64,000 nt of DNA from Ammoniphilus sp. YIM 78166 (GTDB lineage Bacteria > Bacillota > Bacilli > Aneurinibacillales > RAOX-1): the NCBI RefSeq assembly GCF_004522215.1, contig NZ_SDLR01000002.1:372001-436000 (forward strand), read 5' to 3'. This document shows positions 9,042 through 16,231 of the stretch, one piece after another. The first letter of the stretch is position 1; each line of letters begins with the position of its first letter. Made by a program: the position numbers and the translations under genes. The notes below the pieces were generated by a model that ran no database searches, was not told the origin of the DNA, and worked only from the letters and a program-made list of their open reading frames with translations.

Positions 9042-10535
9042 ATGCTTATTTATGTAACAGGGATTGAGGAAAAATGGGAAAGAGCAGTGGCCCATCTTAT
9101 TGACCTGTTTTATGAGGACACTACGATTTCTTTCCAAGCTCTAGAACAAGCGCCGGATTTGCAAATTGATATACAAATATTCTTGGAAGAGCGGCCGCAA
9201 ACTAAAGTGGCAATCACAGACCGACAAGGTCAAAAAGTTGAAAAAGCATTAATCATAGAATGGAATGAGGATTTATCTGAAGCGGAGCAACGGAAGCGCC
9301 TTAAGAGAGGCCTTAGCCAAAATCTACTCTCCATTCTGCAGGACTATACGGGATTGGAACAGCCGTGGGGCATTCTTACGGGAGTAAGACCAACCAAGCT
9401 GATGCACAGCAAGCTTCAATTGGGGGTCTCGAAGGAAGAGGTACACCGGGAGTTTCAAGAGGAATATCTTGTTCAACCCGAAAAATCAAAGCTTCTTGAA
9501 AGAATTGTAGAGCGTCAGCTATCTGCTGTTCCTGATCTTTACGAGCTAAAACATCAAGTGAGTATTTATATTGGCATTCCGTTCTGTCCAACCAAGTGTG
9601 CTTATTGCACGTTCCCGGCATATGCAATTAATGGACGTCAAGGATCCGTGGATTCTTTTCTAGGTGGGCTTCACCACGAAATTAAGGGGATCGGAGATTG
9701 GCTTCGGCAGCACAACATCCCCATCACTACCGTTTACTTTGGAGGCGGTACGCCTACGAGCATTACAGCAGAAGAGATGGATGACTTATACGAGCAAATG
9801 TATCAGTCCTTTCCTCATGTCGAGCGCATACGAGAAATTACAGTGGAAGCGGGAAGGCCGGATACCATTACTCCCGATAAGCTGGATGTATTAAAAAAAT
9901 GGGGCATTCACCGAATTAGCATCAACCCGCAATCCTATATCCAGGAAACTTTGAAAGCGATTGGACGTCATCACACCGTAGAGGAAACGATTGAGAAGTT
10001 TAAGCTGGCACGGCACATGGGGATGGACAACATCAATATGGATTTAATTATTGGGTTGCCGGGAGAGGGATTAGAAGAATTCGAATATACCTTATCGGAA
10101 ACTGAAAAGCTAAAACCTGAATCCTTAACGGTTCATACCTTATCCTTTAAAAGAGCCTCCGAAATGACACAGAATAAGGAAAAGTATCCCGTTGCAAGCC
10201 GTGAAGAAATTACCCAAATGATGAATAAAGCCCAGTTGTGGACAGAGAAGCATGACTATTCACCCTATTATTTATACCGCCAAAAGAATATATTAGGAAA
10301 CCTGGAGAATATAGGATATTCGTTAGCAGGCAGAGAGAGCCTATATAACATTATGATTATGGAAGAAGCGCAGACGATTATCGGATTAGGCTGCGGCGCT
10401 TCGAGTAAGTGGGTGGATCCCAAGACAGGAAAAATCTCGCGGTTTGCTAATCCAAAGGAGCCCAAAGCTTATAATGAGAATTACGAATACTATACATCAG
10501 TAAAAATTGACATGCTTAACAAATTATTTCTGTAG
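9042..10535 (+). CDS. hemZ: radical SAM coproporphyrinogen dehydrogenase HemZ-type
   Basis: Member of the oxygen-independent coproporphyrinogen oxidase-like radical SAM family, which in B. subtilis is called HemZ. Length is 497 residues, as usual for HemZ. An N-terminal domain of about 160 residues (LTGVRPTKLMH) precedes the radical SAM core, with the cluster motif CPTKCAYC (about 184-191), VYFGGGTPTS, and INPQSYIQETLKAIGRHHT. The family includes enzymes with weak or uncertain CPDH activity, so the haem role is family-based. The order dtd-hemZ-hisS-aspS is common in Firmicutes. Confidence 0.93.
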   Translation: MLIYVTGIEEKWERAVAHLIDLFYEDTTISFQALEQAPDLQIDIQIFLEERPQTKVAITDRQGQKVEKALIIEWNEDLSEAEQRKRLKRGLSQNLLSILQDYTGLEQPWGILTGVRPTKLMHSKLQLGVSKEEVHREFQEEYLVQPEKSKLLERIVERQLSAVPDLYELKHQVSIYIGIPFCPTKCAYCTFPAYAINGRQGSVDSFLGGLHHEIKGIGDWLRQHNIPITTVYFGGGTPTSITAEEMDDLYEQMYQSFPHVERIREITVEAGRPDTITPDKLDVLKKWGIHRISINPQSYIQETLKAIGRHHTVEETIEKFKLARHMGMDNINMDLIIGLPGEGLEEFEYTLSETEKLKPESLTVHTLSFKRASEMTQNKEKYPVASREEITQMMNKAQLWTEKHDYSPYYLYRQKNILGNLENIGYSLAGRESLYNIMIMEEAQTIIGLGCGASSKWVDPKTGKISRFANPKEPKAYNENYEYYTSVKIDMLNKLFL

Positions 10536-10549
10536 GTTAGGGAAATAAC

Positions 10550-10578
10550 TTGACATTAAAACAGCTTCTCAGTATCAT
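10550..10578 (+). promoter_or_regulatory. hisS: sigma-A promoter of the hisS T-box transcript
   Basis: Perfect TTGACA, 17-base spacer, TATCAT, placed 14 bases after the hemZ stop and just before the T-box leader. Confidence 0.8.
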
Positions 10579-10589
10579 GAAAAAAGCAA

Positions 10590-10861
10590 TTGAATATTCG
10601 ATCCTTTGAAGGGAACAGTACCCTTAATTAGGTTAGAACAGAGAGGAAGTGACCCGGCTGAAATCACTTCTCTAGACTATTCTGGCGAAAGACATCCCTG
10701 AGGACCTCAAGCGAACGAACGAATTTAGTAGCTTGTTGGCGTGCGAACGTTATGCAATAAGTGAGAACAAGCGTTGTTTACCTTGTTCTTGATTAGGGTG
10801 GCACCACGGGAGAACAACTCTCGTCCCTGACATTTGTCGGGGACGAGAGTTTTTTGTTTTT
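10590..10861 (+). promoter_or_regulatory. T-box riboswitch leader of hisS(-aspS)
   Basis: The intergenic leader holds the T-box core AGGGTGGCACCACGGG (10795-10810) and then a 12-bp terminator stem (AACTCTCGTCCC / GGGACGAGAGTT, 10816-10851) ending in T. Uncharged tRNA should favour the antiterminator and switch the synthetase genes on. The Stem I base pairs AGGGA (near 10607) with TCCCT (10695-10699). The bases just before the closing strand are GACA, so the specifier reads GAC (Asp) by position, overlapping CAT (His) in GACAT at 10691-10695. The 5' boundary is approximate. Confidence 0.9.
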
Positions 10862-10895
10862 GATTTGAAAAAAGACCCAGTAAGGAGGAAATCGG

Positions 10896-12155
10896 ATGGC
10901 AATTCACATTCCCCGCGGAACCGCAGACGTACTCCCAGGCGAAGTGGAGTTATGGCAGTATATTGAGCAAAAAGCGAGACAGATTTGCAAGCGATACAAC
11001 TATCGGGAAATACGTACCCCGATATTTGAACACACGGAGCTCTTTCACCGTGGCGTGGGTGAAACCACGGATATCGTAGAAAAAGAAATGTACACCTTCA
11101 CGGATAAAGGCGACAGGAGCATTACCCTGCGTCCGGAAGGGACGGCAGCCGTAGTCCGTTCCTATGTGGAAAACAAGATGTATGGTGACCCTAACCAGCC
11201 GACGAAGCTGTACTATATAGGTCAGATGTTTCGGTATGAAAGACCTCAAGCGGGAAGAATGAGGCAGTTTACGCAGTTCGGCGTCGAGGCCATTGGAGCA
11301 CACCATCCTTCTATTGATGCAGAGACGATAGCTCTAGCCATGCGACTATATGAAGAGCTGGGGATTAAGGGCTTAAGTCTAGAAATCAACAGTGTTGGCT
11401 GTTCTACTTGCCGGCCCGTTCATCGGGAGCATTTAGTTGCTCATCTGGAGGAAAGGAAGGAAGAGCTCTGCGGAGATTGTCAATCCCGGTTAGAGCGAAA
11501 CCCTTTGCGGATCCTGGATTGTAAGAATCCTACTTGTAAAGAGATCACGAAGGAAGCTCCGAATATCACGGAACACTTGTGCGAAGAATGCTCTCCTCAT
11601 TTCGAAGCAGTCAAGAAGCACCTGGATCAATTGGGCATTGCCTATACGGTTAATCCAAGGATGGTCCGTGGGCTGGATTACTACACCCAAACAGCCTTTG
11701 AGATAATGGCTGAGGGTTTTGGGGCGATAACCACCATTTGCGGTGGAGGGCGATATAACGGTCTCGTAGAGCAAATTGGCGGGAATGATATGCCAGGCAT
11801 TGGTTTTGCCATGAGTATCGAACGGGTTCTACTGACTCTGAAGGCTCAAAACATCGAGTTGCCGGTACATACCCATCTGGATTGCTTTTTGATTGCGATG
11901 GGAGAAGCCGCGGAAATGAAATCGGTGGAGCTGCTGGATCAGCTTAGACAGCATGGATTTGCTGCAGATAAGGATTATGTAGGCAGAAAGATGAAAGCCC
12001 AGCTCAAAGCAGCAGATCGCTATGCTGCCCGCTATGTCCTGATTCTTGGTGAGGATGAACTAAACAAGCAAGTGGTGGTCATCAAGGATATGCAGACAGG
12101 CGATCAGCAGGAAGTTCCGTTTGATGAAATGGTATCGTTCCTGTCAGCTCATTAG
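10896..12155 (+). CDS. hisS: histidyl-tRNA synthetase
   Basis: Class II synthetase of 419 residues that charges tRNA-His. Motif 2 region YYIGQMFRYERPQAGRMRQF, the histidine-specific segments LDYYTQTAFE and GGGRYNGLVEQIGG, and the C-terminal anticodon-binding domain (KDYVGRKMKAQLKAADRYAA) are all present. Four-cysteine-like spacing (CSTC, CGDC, CKNPTC, CEEC) around 170-230 suggests a small insertion that may bind zinc, as seen in many Firmicutes HisRS proteins. An AAGGAGGA site precedes the ATG. It is controlled by the T-box upstream. Confidence 0.98.
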   Translation: MAIHIPRGTADVLPGEVELWQYIEQKARQICKRYNYREIRTPIFEHTELFHRGVGETTDIVEKEMYTFTDKGDRSITLRPEGTAAVVRSYVENKMYGDPNQPTKLYYIGQMFRYERPQAGRMRQFTQFGVEAIGAHHPSIDAETIALAMRLYEELGIKGLSLEINSVGCSTCRPVHREHLVAHLEERKEELCGDCQSRLERNPLRILDCKNPTCKEITKEAPNITEHLCEECSPHFEAVKKHLDQLGIAYTVNPRMVRGLDYYTQTAFEIMAEGFGAITTICGGGRYNGLVEQIGGNDMPGIGFAMSIERVLLTLKAQNIELPVHTHLDCFLIAMGEAAEMKSVELLDQLRQHGFAADKDYVGRKMKAQLKAADRYAARYVLILGEDELNKQVVVIKDMQTGDQQEVPFDEMVSFLSAH

Positions 12156-12208
12156 GTTTTTCGGCCATTTGATCCATTAAATGGGTAAAATGGCGAGGGA
12201 TAGAAAGT

Positions 12209-12254
12209 AGAGCGGACATCAGTTCCGTTATGTTGATAAAACCCTGCTCTTTTT
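12209..12254 (+). terminator. possible terminator between hisS and aspS
   Basis: Imperfect hairpin with AGAGC/GCTCT at its base, ending in a T run. The rest of the 219-base gap shows no gene. Read-through to aspS is likely, since no second T-box was seen. Confidence 0.45.
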
Positions 12255-12374
12255 GACTGTTTTTGAGAAAATAAGGAACTCAAGGTCCGATAAAAGCACA
12301 GATATAGTGTTTTTGAAAGGAATAGCGGATCATATGTCTGCAATACCTGTAATCAAAAAAGGAGGAAAAGGAAA

Positions 12375-14156
12375 GTGGAGATGTATCGTTCACACCATTG
12401 TGGTGAAATTGGAAAAGACCATGTAGGTCAAGAGGTAACGTTAAGCGGTTGGGTACAAAAAAGAAGAGACCTAGGCGGGGTAATCTTCATTGATTTACGT
12501 GACCGCAGCGGGTTGGTTCAAGTGGTATTAAATCCGGAATACAATGTGGAAGCCCATGAGCGGGGAGACCGCATTCGCAGTGAATACGTGTTGACCTTAA
12601 AAGGAAAAGTGGTGGAAAGAAGCCCGGAGACGGTCAATCCGAAGATGATGACGGGAGAAATTGAGATTCATGTTTCTGAAGTCAATATCTTAAATGAAGC
12701 CAAGACGCCTCCTTTCATGATTGAGGATCAGGTCGAAGTCGATGAGAATATCCGTTTAAAATACCGCTATCTGGATTTGAGACGTCCAGTCATGCAACAA
12801 TCGCTGATGCTTCGCCACCGTGTATCGAAGACCTTCCGCGATTTCCTAGATAACCAAGGCTTCCTTGAGATTGAAACGCCTATGCTTACCAAAAGCACAC
12901 CAGAGGGAGCAAGAGACTACCTCGTTCCTAGCCGCGTTCATCCAGGTGAATTCTTTGCTTTACCACAATCCCCGCAATTGTTTAAACAATTGTTGATGGT
13001 TTCGGGTTATGAAAAGTATTTCCAAATTGTTCGCTGCTTCCGTGATGAGGACTTGCGTGCAGACCGTCAGCCAGAGTTCACTCAGGTGGATATTGAAACC
13101 TCCTTCTTGTCCATGGAACAGTTGCTGGATATGATGGAGCAATTGATTGCTGAAGTGTGTGAAAAGGCGATTGGGCTTCGGGTAGAAACTCCATTCCAAC
13201 GCTTAAGCTACCAAGAAGCGATGGGACGCTATGGCTCAGACAAGCCCGACCTACGATTTGGAATGGAACTTACCGATGTGTCGGATCTAGTGGCGGAATG
13301 TGGCTTTAAAGTGTTTAGCAGCGCGATTGAACGCGGCGGACAAGTGAAGGGATTGAATGTTAAAGGATGCGGACACTTCTCCCGAAAAGACGTGGATGAC
13401 CTAGCGAAGTTTGCCGCTCAATATGGGGCTAAGGGCTTGGCGTGGATTGCGTTTAAAGATGGGGAAATCAAGGGACCAATCGGAAAGTTCTTTAGTGAAG
13501 AGGAAATTGCCCAATTCAAAGAACGCTTTGCTGCAGAAGAAGGAGACTTATTGCTGTTTGTGGCTGACTCTCCGAAAGTAGTAGCAGATGGATTAGGGGC
13601 ACTACGTTCGAAGTTCGGAAAAGACTTGGGGCTCATCGATCCGAATGTGTTTAAGTTCGCATGGGTAGTCGACTTCCCGCTTGTGGAATACGATCAAGAT
13701 GCCCAGCGCTATGTGGCCTTGCACCATCCGTTCACAATGCCTCGAGTAGAAGACTTGCACTTATTTGACAGCGATCCAAGCCAAATTCGTGCTCAAGCTT
13801 ATGACCTTGTGCTTAACGGCTTTGAAATTGGTGGGGGCAGCATGAGGATTTATAAGCGCGATATTCAAGAAAAGATGTTCCAGGCCCTTGGCTTCAGCAA
13901 AGAAGAAGCACAAGAAAAGTTTGGATTCCTTCTCGATGCCTTTGAGTATGGCACACCACCTCACGGGGGAGTAGCCTTTGGACTTGACCGATTAGTCATG
14001 TTGCTTGCCGGCCGAACCAATCTAAGAGAAGTCATTGCCTTCCCTAAAACGGCCAGTGCGACAGATCCGATGACGGATGCTCCTGGTGCGGTAGAGCAAA
14101 AGCAATTGAATGAGCTTCATATCCAGCTCAAATTACCTGAAGAAGTAAAAATATAG
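12375..14156 (+). CDS. aspS: aspartyl-tRNA synthetase
   Basis: Class II synthetase of 593 residues, the bacterial AspRS length. N-terminal OB anticodon-binding domain ([20 protein letters not shown]), motif 2 ([19 protein letters not shown]), the bacterial GAD insertion domain (about 290-410), and motif 3 ([13 protein letters not shown]) are seen. The GTG at 12375 is preferred over an ATG 6 bases downstream because GGAGGA lies 8 bases before it. It follows hisS as in most Bacillales and is followed directly by the 6S RNA. Confidence 0.98.
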   Translation: MEMYRSHHCGEIGKDHVGQEVTLSGWVQKRRDLGGVIFIDLRDRSGLVQVVLNPEYNVEAHERGDRIRSEYVLTLKGKVVERSPETVNPKMMTGEIEIHVSEVNILNEAKTPPFMIEDQVEVDENIRLKYRYLDLRRPVMQQSLMLRHRVSKTFRDFLDNQGFLEIETPMLTKSTPEGARDYLVPSRVHPGEFFALPQSPQLFKQLLMVSGYEKYFQIVRCFRDEDLRADRQPEFTQVDIETSFLSMEQLLDMMEQLIAEVCEKAIGLRVETPFQRLSYQEAMGRYGSDKPDLRFGMELTDVSDLVAECGFKVFSSAIERGGQVKGLNVKGCGHFSRKDVDDLAKFAAQYGAKGLAWIAFKDGEIKGPIGKFFSEEEIAQFKERFAAEEGDLLLFVADSPKVVADGLGALRSKFGKDLGLIDPNVFKFAWVVDFPLVEYDQDAQRYVALHHPFTMPRVEDLHLFDSDPSQIRAQAYDLVLNGFEIGGGSMRIYKRDIQEKMFQALGFSKEEAQEKFGFLLDAFEYGTPPHGGVAFGLDRLVMLLAGRTNLREVIAFPKTASATDPMTDAPGAVEQKQLNELHIQLKLPEEVKI

Positions 14157-14207
14157 GCTTGTATGGGTATTGCAATCGCTTTCAGTATAGGTTAAAATAA
14201 AATCAAC

Positions 14208-14403
14208 AAAGAGTCCTAAGATGTACGTAAGGCCCATATGTTTTGAGCCCAACACTAGAGTAATGGGATTCCGGAGTTTCTCTTGGGGAGTGATGCTAGG
14301 CTAATGACCTGGAACGTGAACCGGAGAACAGGATGCACCCGTGATTGGGAATGGTTTTGAGCAGGTTCAAAACTAGGTTTTTTACGGCATATGTGGGACT
14401 CTT
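14208..14403 (+). ncRNA. ssrS: 6S RNA
   Basis: About 196 bases. The 5' end AAGAGTCC pairs perfectly with the 3' end GGACTCTT, giving the closing stem. The next bases, CTAAGATGTACGTAAGGCCC, resemble the 5' arm of E. coli 6S RNA (CTGAGATGTTCGCAAGCGGG, from memory), followed by a GAGCCC/...GGGAGTGATGCTAGGC pattern also typical of the family. A large internal bubble between the arms would mimic an open promoter for RNA polymerase. Location is strong support: B. subtilis 6S-1 (bsrA) also lies directly after aspS. A frame read through this region is not coding. Confidence 0.85.
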
Positions 14404-14423
14404 CCCATACTTAATGAAATCAT

Positions 14424-14479
14424 ACCGGAGAATTGCCTCTTACCGATTGATCGGTGAGCGGCAGTTGCTCCGGTTTTTT
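14424..14479 (+). terminator. terminator downstream of 6S RNA
   Basis: A long hairpin with ACCGGAG...CTCCGGT at the base, a GCC/GGC pairing inside and an apical ACCGAT/ATCGGT stem, followed by six T. It would end any 6S read-through transcript. Confidence 0.75.
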
Positions 14480-14493
14480 GTTTGGGAAGTTGC

Positions 14494-14540
14494 TCCCCTG
14501 TTCCGTTATGGAACAGGGGATTGCTCTATTGTGGAACAAT
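14494..14540 (+). repeat. two inverted repeats upstream of the sigma-54 promoter
   Basis: The first is a perfect 11-bp palindrome arm TCCCCTGTTCC / GGAACAGGGGA with a 5-base centre (14494-14520). The second is ATTGT-GGA-ACAAT (14528-14540). Both share GGAACA. They lie 75-120 bases before the -24/-12 promoter, the usual place for binding of a sigma-54 activator. The first is not followed by T, so it is less likely a terminator. Confidence 0.5.
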
Positions 14541-14613
14541 GGTGGAGAGATCGTCAGAGTTAGACTACGGGTTAATTCTAGGTTTAACTGCATTAAGAAC
14601 CTCCCCTAGAAGT

Positions 14614-14629
14614 TGGCATCAAACTTGCT
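14614..14629 (+). promoter_or_regulatory. sigma-54 (SigL) -24/-12 promoter of the adh-aor operon
   Basis: TGGCATCAAACTTGCT matches the consensus TGGCACRNNNNTTGCW, with the essential GG (14615-14616) and GC (14627-14628) at exactly the required 10-base separation. It lies about 60 bases before the alcohol dehydrogenase start. Such promoters need an enhancer-binding activator, none of which is encoded in the window. Confidence 0.75.
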
Positions 14630-14687
14630 TATATAAATGAGTGTAAGCGTTACAAAAATAAACATTAACTATGAGGAGAGTGTTCTG

Positions 14688-15839
14688 ATGTCAGTATTTG
14701 GATTCTTTATGCCAAGCGTAAACTTGATGGGTGTAGGTGCGGTGAAAGAAGTGGGATCTAGAATTAAGAACTTGGGCAAAACAAAAGCTCTTATCGTAAC
14801 CGATGCAGGTTTATATAAATTTGGCGTAGCTGATGAAATTGCAGGCTATATTCGTGAGGCAGGCGTTGATGTTGCCATCTTCCCGGGTGCAGAACCTAAC
14901 CCTACCGATAAGAATGTGGAGGCGGGATTGGCTGCTTATAGGGAAGAGGGTTGCGATGTGATTGTATCTCTTGGCGGAGGAAGCTCTCACGACTGTGCGA
15001 AAGGGATCGGGATTGTAGCTGCTAACGGAGGTACCATCTATGACTACGAAGGGGTAGATCAATCCAAGTCTCCTTCCGTACCTTTGATTTCGATTAACAC
15101 AACGTCAGGAACCGCGAGTGAGATTACTCGTTTCTGTATCATTACAGATACAAGACGCTCCGTAAAAATGGCCATCGTAGACAAGCATGTAACTCCTACG
15201 ATCTCTATTAATGATCCAGTATTAACCGTAAAGAAACCAGCTCCTTTAACAGCAGCTACAGGTATGGATGCCCTTACGCATGCAGTGGAGGCTTATGTAT
15301 CGACAGCCGCTACTCCGATTACCGATGCTTGCGCTCTTCAAGCGATCCGCTTAATTAGCAAAAGCTTGCGTGCGGCCGTTGCTAACGGAGAAGACCTGGA
15401 AGCCCGCGATAAAATGTCCTATGCTCAATTGTTAGCCGGAATGGCCTTTAACAACGCATCTCTGGGCTATGTTCACGCGATAGCGCATCAGTTCGGCGGA
15501 TTCTACAACTTGCCGCACGGGGTTTGTAATGCGATCCTCTTGCCTCACGTAGAGAGATTTAACCTTATGGCTAAGCCTGAGCGTTTTGCAGATATCGCTG
15601 TAGCTTTAGGTGAAAACATTGAGGGCTTGTCTACAATGGAAGCTGCTGAAAAAGCGCTAGATGCTATCGTAAAATTAGCACGCGATGTTAACATTCCTAG
15701 CGGATTCAGTGAGCTGGGGGCAAAGTTGGAAGACGTACCGGTGCTTGCTGAAAACGCAATGAAAGATGCTTGCTCTTTCACAAATCCTAGAAAAGCAACC
15801 ATGGATGAATTACAAGCCATCATCCGCGCAGCGTTTTAA
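14688..15839 (+). CDS. iron-containing alcohol dehydrogenase
   Basis: Type III (Fe-dependent) NAD(P)-linked alcohol dehydrogenase of 383 residues. Family marks: FFMPSVNLMGVGAVKEVG at the start, SLGGGSSHDCAKGIG (coenzyme-binding glycine motif), INTTSGTASEITRFCIIT, TGMDALTHAVEAYVS and the metal site AIAHQFGGFYNLPHGVCNA with its two histidines (family HxxxG...H pattern). The start was set at 14688 because GAGGAG sits 9 bases before it; an in-frame ATG 51 bases upstream lacks one. Expression is expected to be sigma-54 dependent. The neighbouring aldehyde ferredoxin oxidoreductase suggests an alcohol-to-aldehyde-to-acid route or its reverse; the substrate is unknown. Confidence 0.93.
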   Translation: MSVFGFFMPSVNLMGVGAVKEVGSRIKNLGKTKALIVTDAGLYKFGVADEIAGYIREAGVDVAIFPGAEPNPTDKNVEAGLAAYREEGCDVIVSLGGGSSHDCAKGIGIVAANGGTIYDYEGVDQSKSPSVPLISINTTSGTASEITRFCIITDTRRSVKMAIVDKHVTPTISINDPVLTVKKPAPLTAATGMDALTHAVEAYVSTAATPITDACALQAIRLISKSLRAAVANGEDLEARDKMSYAQLLAGMAFNNASLGYVHAIAHQFGGFYNLPHGVCNAILLPHVERFNLMAKPERFADIAVALGENIEGLSTMEAAEKALDAIVKLARDVNIPSGFSELGAKLEDVPVLAENAMKDACSFTNPRKATMDELQAIIRAAF

Positions 15840-15860
15840 TTAGAACGATACGGATTCTTT

Positions 15861-15894
15861 AAGAGGGAGCGCCTTGGCAGGTGAACTCCCTCTT
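15861..15894 (+). terminator. terminator or attenuating hairpin after the alcohol dehydrogenase
   Basis: A 9-bp perfect stem AAGAGGGAG / CTCCCTCTT with a 16-base loop and a short T-rich tail. It may lower, rather than abolish, transcription into the two downstream genes. Confidence 0.6.
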
Positions 15895-15946
15895 TCCTCA
15901 TCTAAGAGTAAGTCTTGCATGGTACTGGATAGAAGGAGGAAGACAG

Positions 15947-16210
15947 ATGAAGGAATCTATGGAACTGGGCGAAGCGGCCATCGAACTGCTTGACGATGAT
16001 ATTCATCGGATTATGCTGATCATGGAGCATCAATTAAGTAAAAAAGGAAAGCTCCATGCGGCTGATATTTTGGATACGCAGATGTATGCCTTATCTCGCG
16101 TGGTGGATTTTTTGGTAAGGCTAGGACTCTTAAAAACAATCGAAGGTAAGGAAATGATGAATCAAGTGGAGATCCAAATAAACCATAAATATTGCGAGCG
16201 GGTAGGCTAA
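15947..16210 (+). CDS. small unknown protein (87 residues) preceding the AOR gene
   Basis: Starts at an ATG with AAGGAGG 7 bases upstream; an in-frame ATG 66 bases earlier lacks a binding site. It is predicted soluble and largely helical (MKESMELGEAAIELLDDD..., LSRVVDFLVRLGLL), with one Cys near the C-terminus (CERVG). I recognise no family. Its position 21 bases before the aldehyde ferredoxin oxidoreductase, in the same direction, makes a partner, maturation or regulatory role for that enzyme plausible; that is inference only. Confidence 0.75.
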   Translation: MKESMELGEAAIELLDDDIHRIMLIMEHQLSKKGKLHAADILDTQMYALSRVVDFLVRLGLLKTIEGKEMMNQVEIQINHKYCERVG

Positions 16211-16231
16211 ATAGAACTTAAGGGGGAAGCT

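Noticed and set aside
10533-10556. Apparent copy of the mltG palindrome arms (GTTAGGGAAAT and TAACTTGACAT) before hisS
   Set aside because: The two 11-base matches are explained by a consensus -35 box next to chance sequence; the arms face the wrong way and no hairpin is present.
12156-12374. Second T-box before aspS
   Set aside because: No AGGGTGG core was found in this gap; only a possible terminator.
14345-14563. 72-codon open frame in the gap after aspS
   Set aside because: It overlaps the 6S RNA 3' end, a terminator and a palindrome, and no ribosome binding site was seen.
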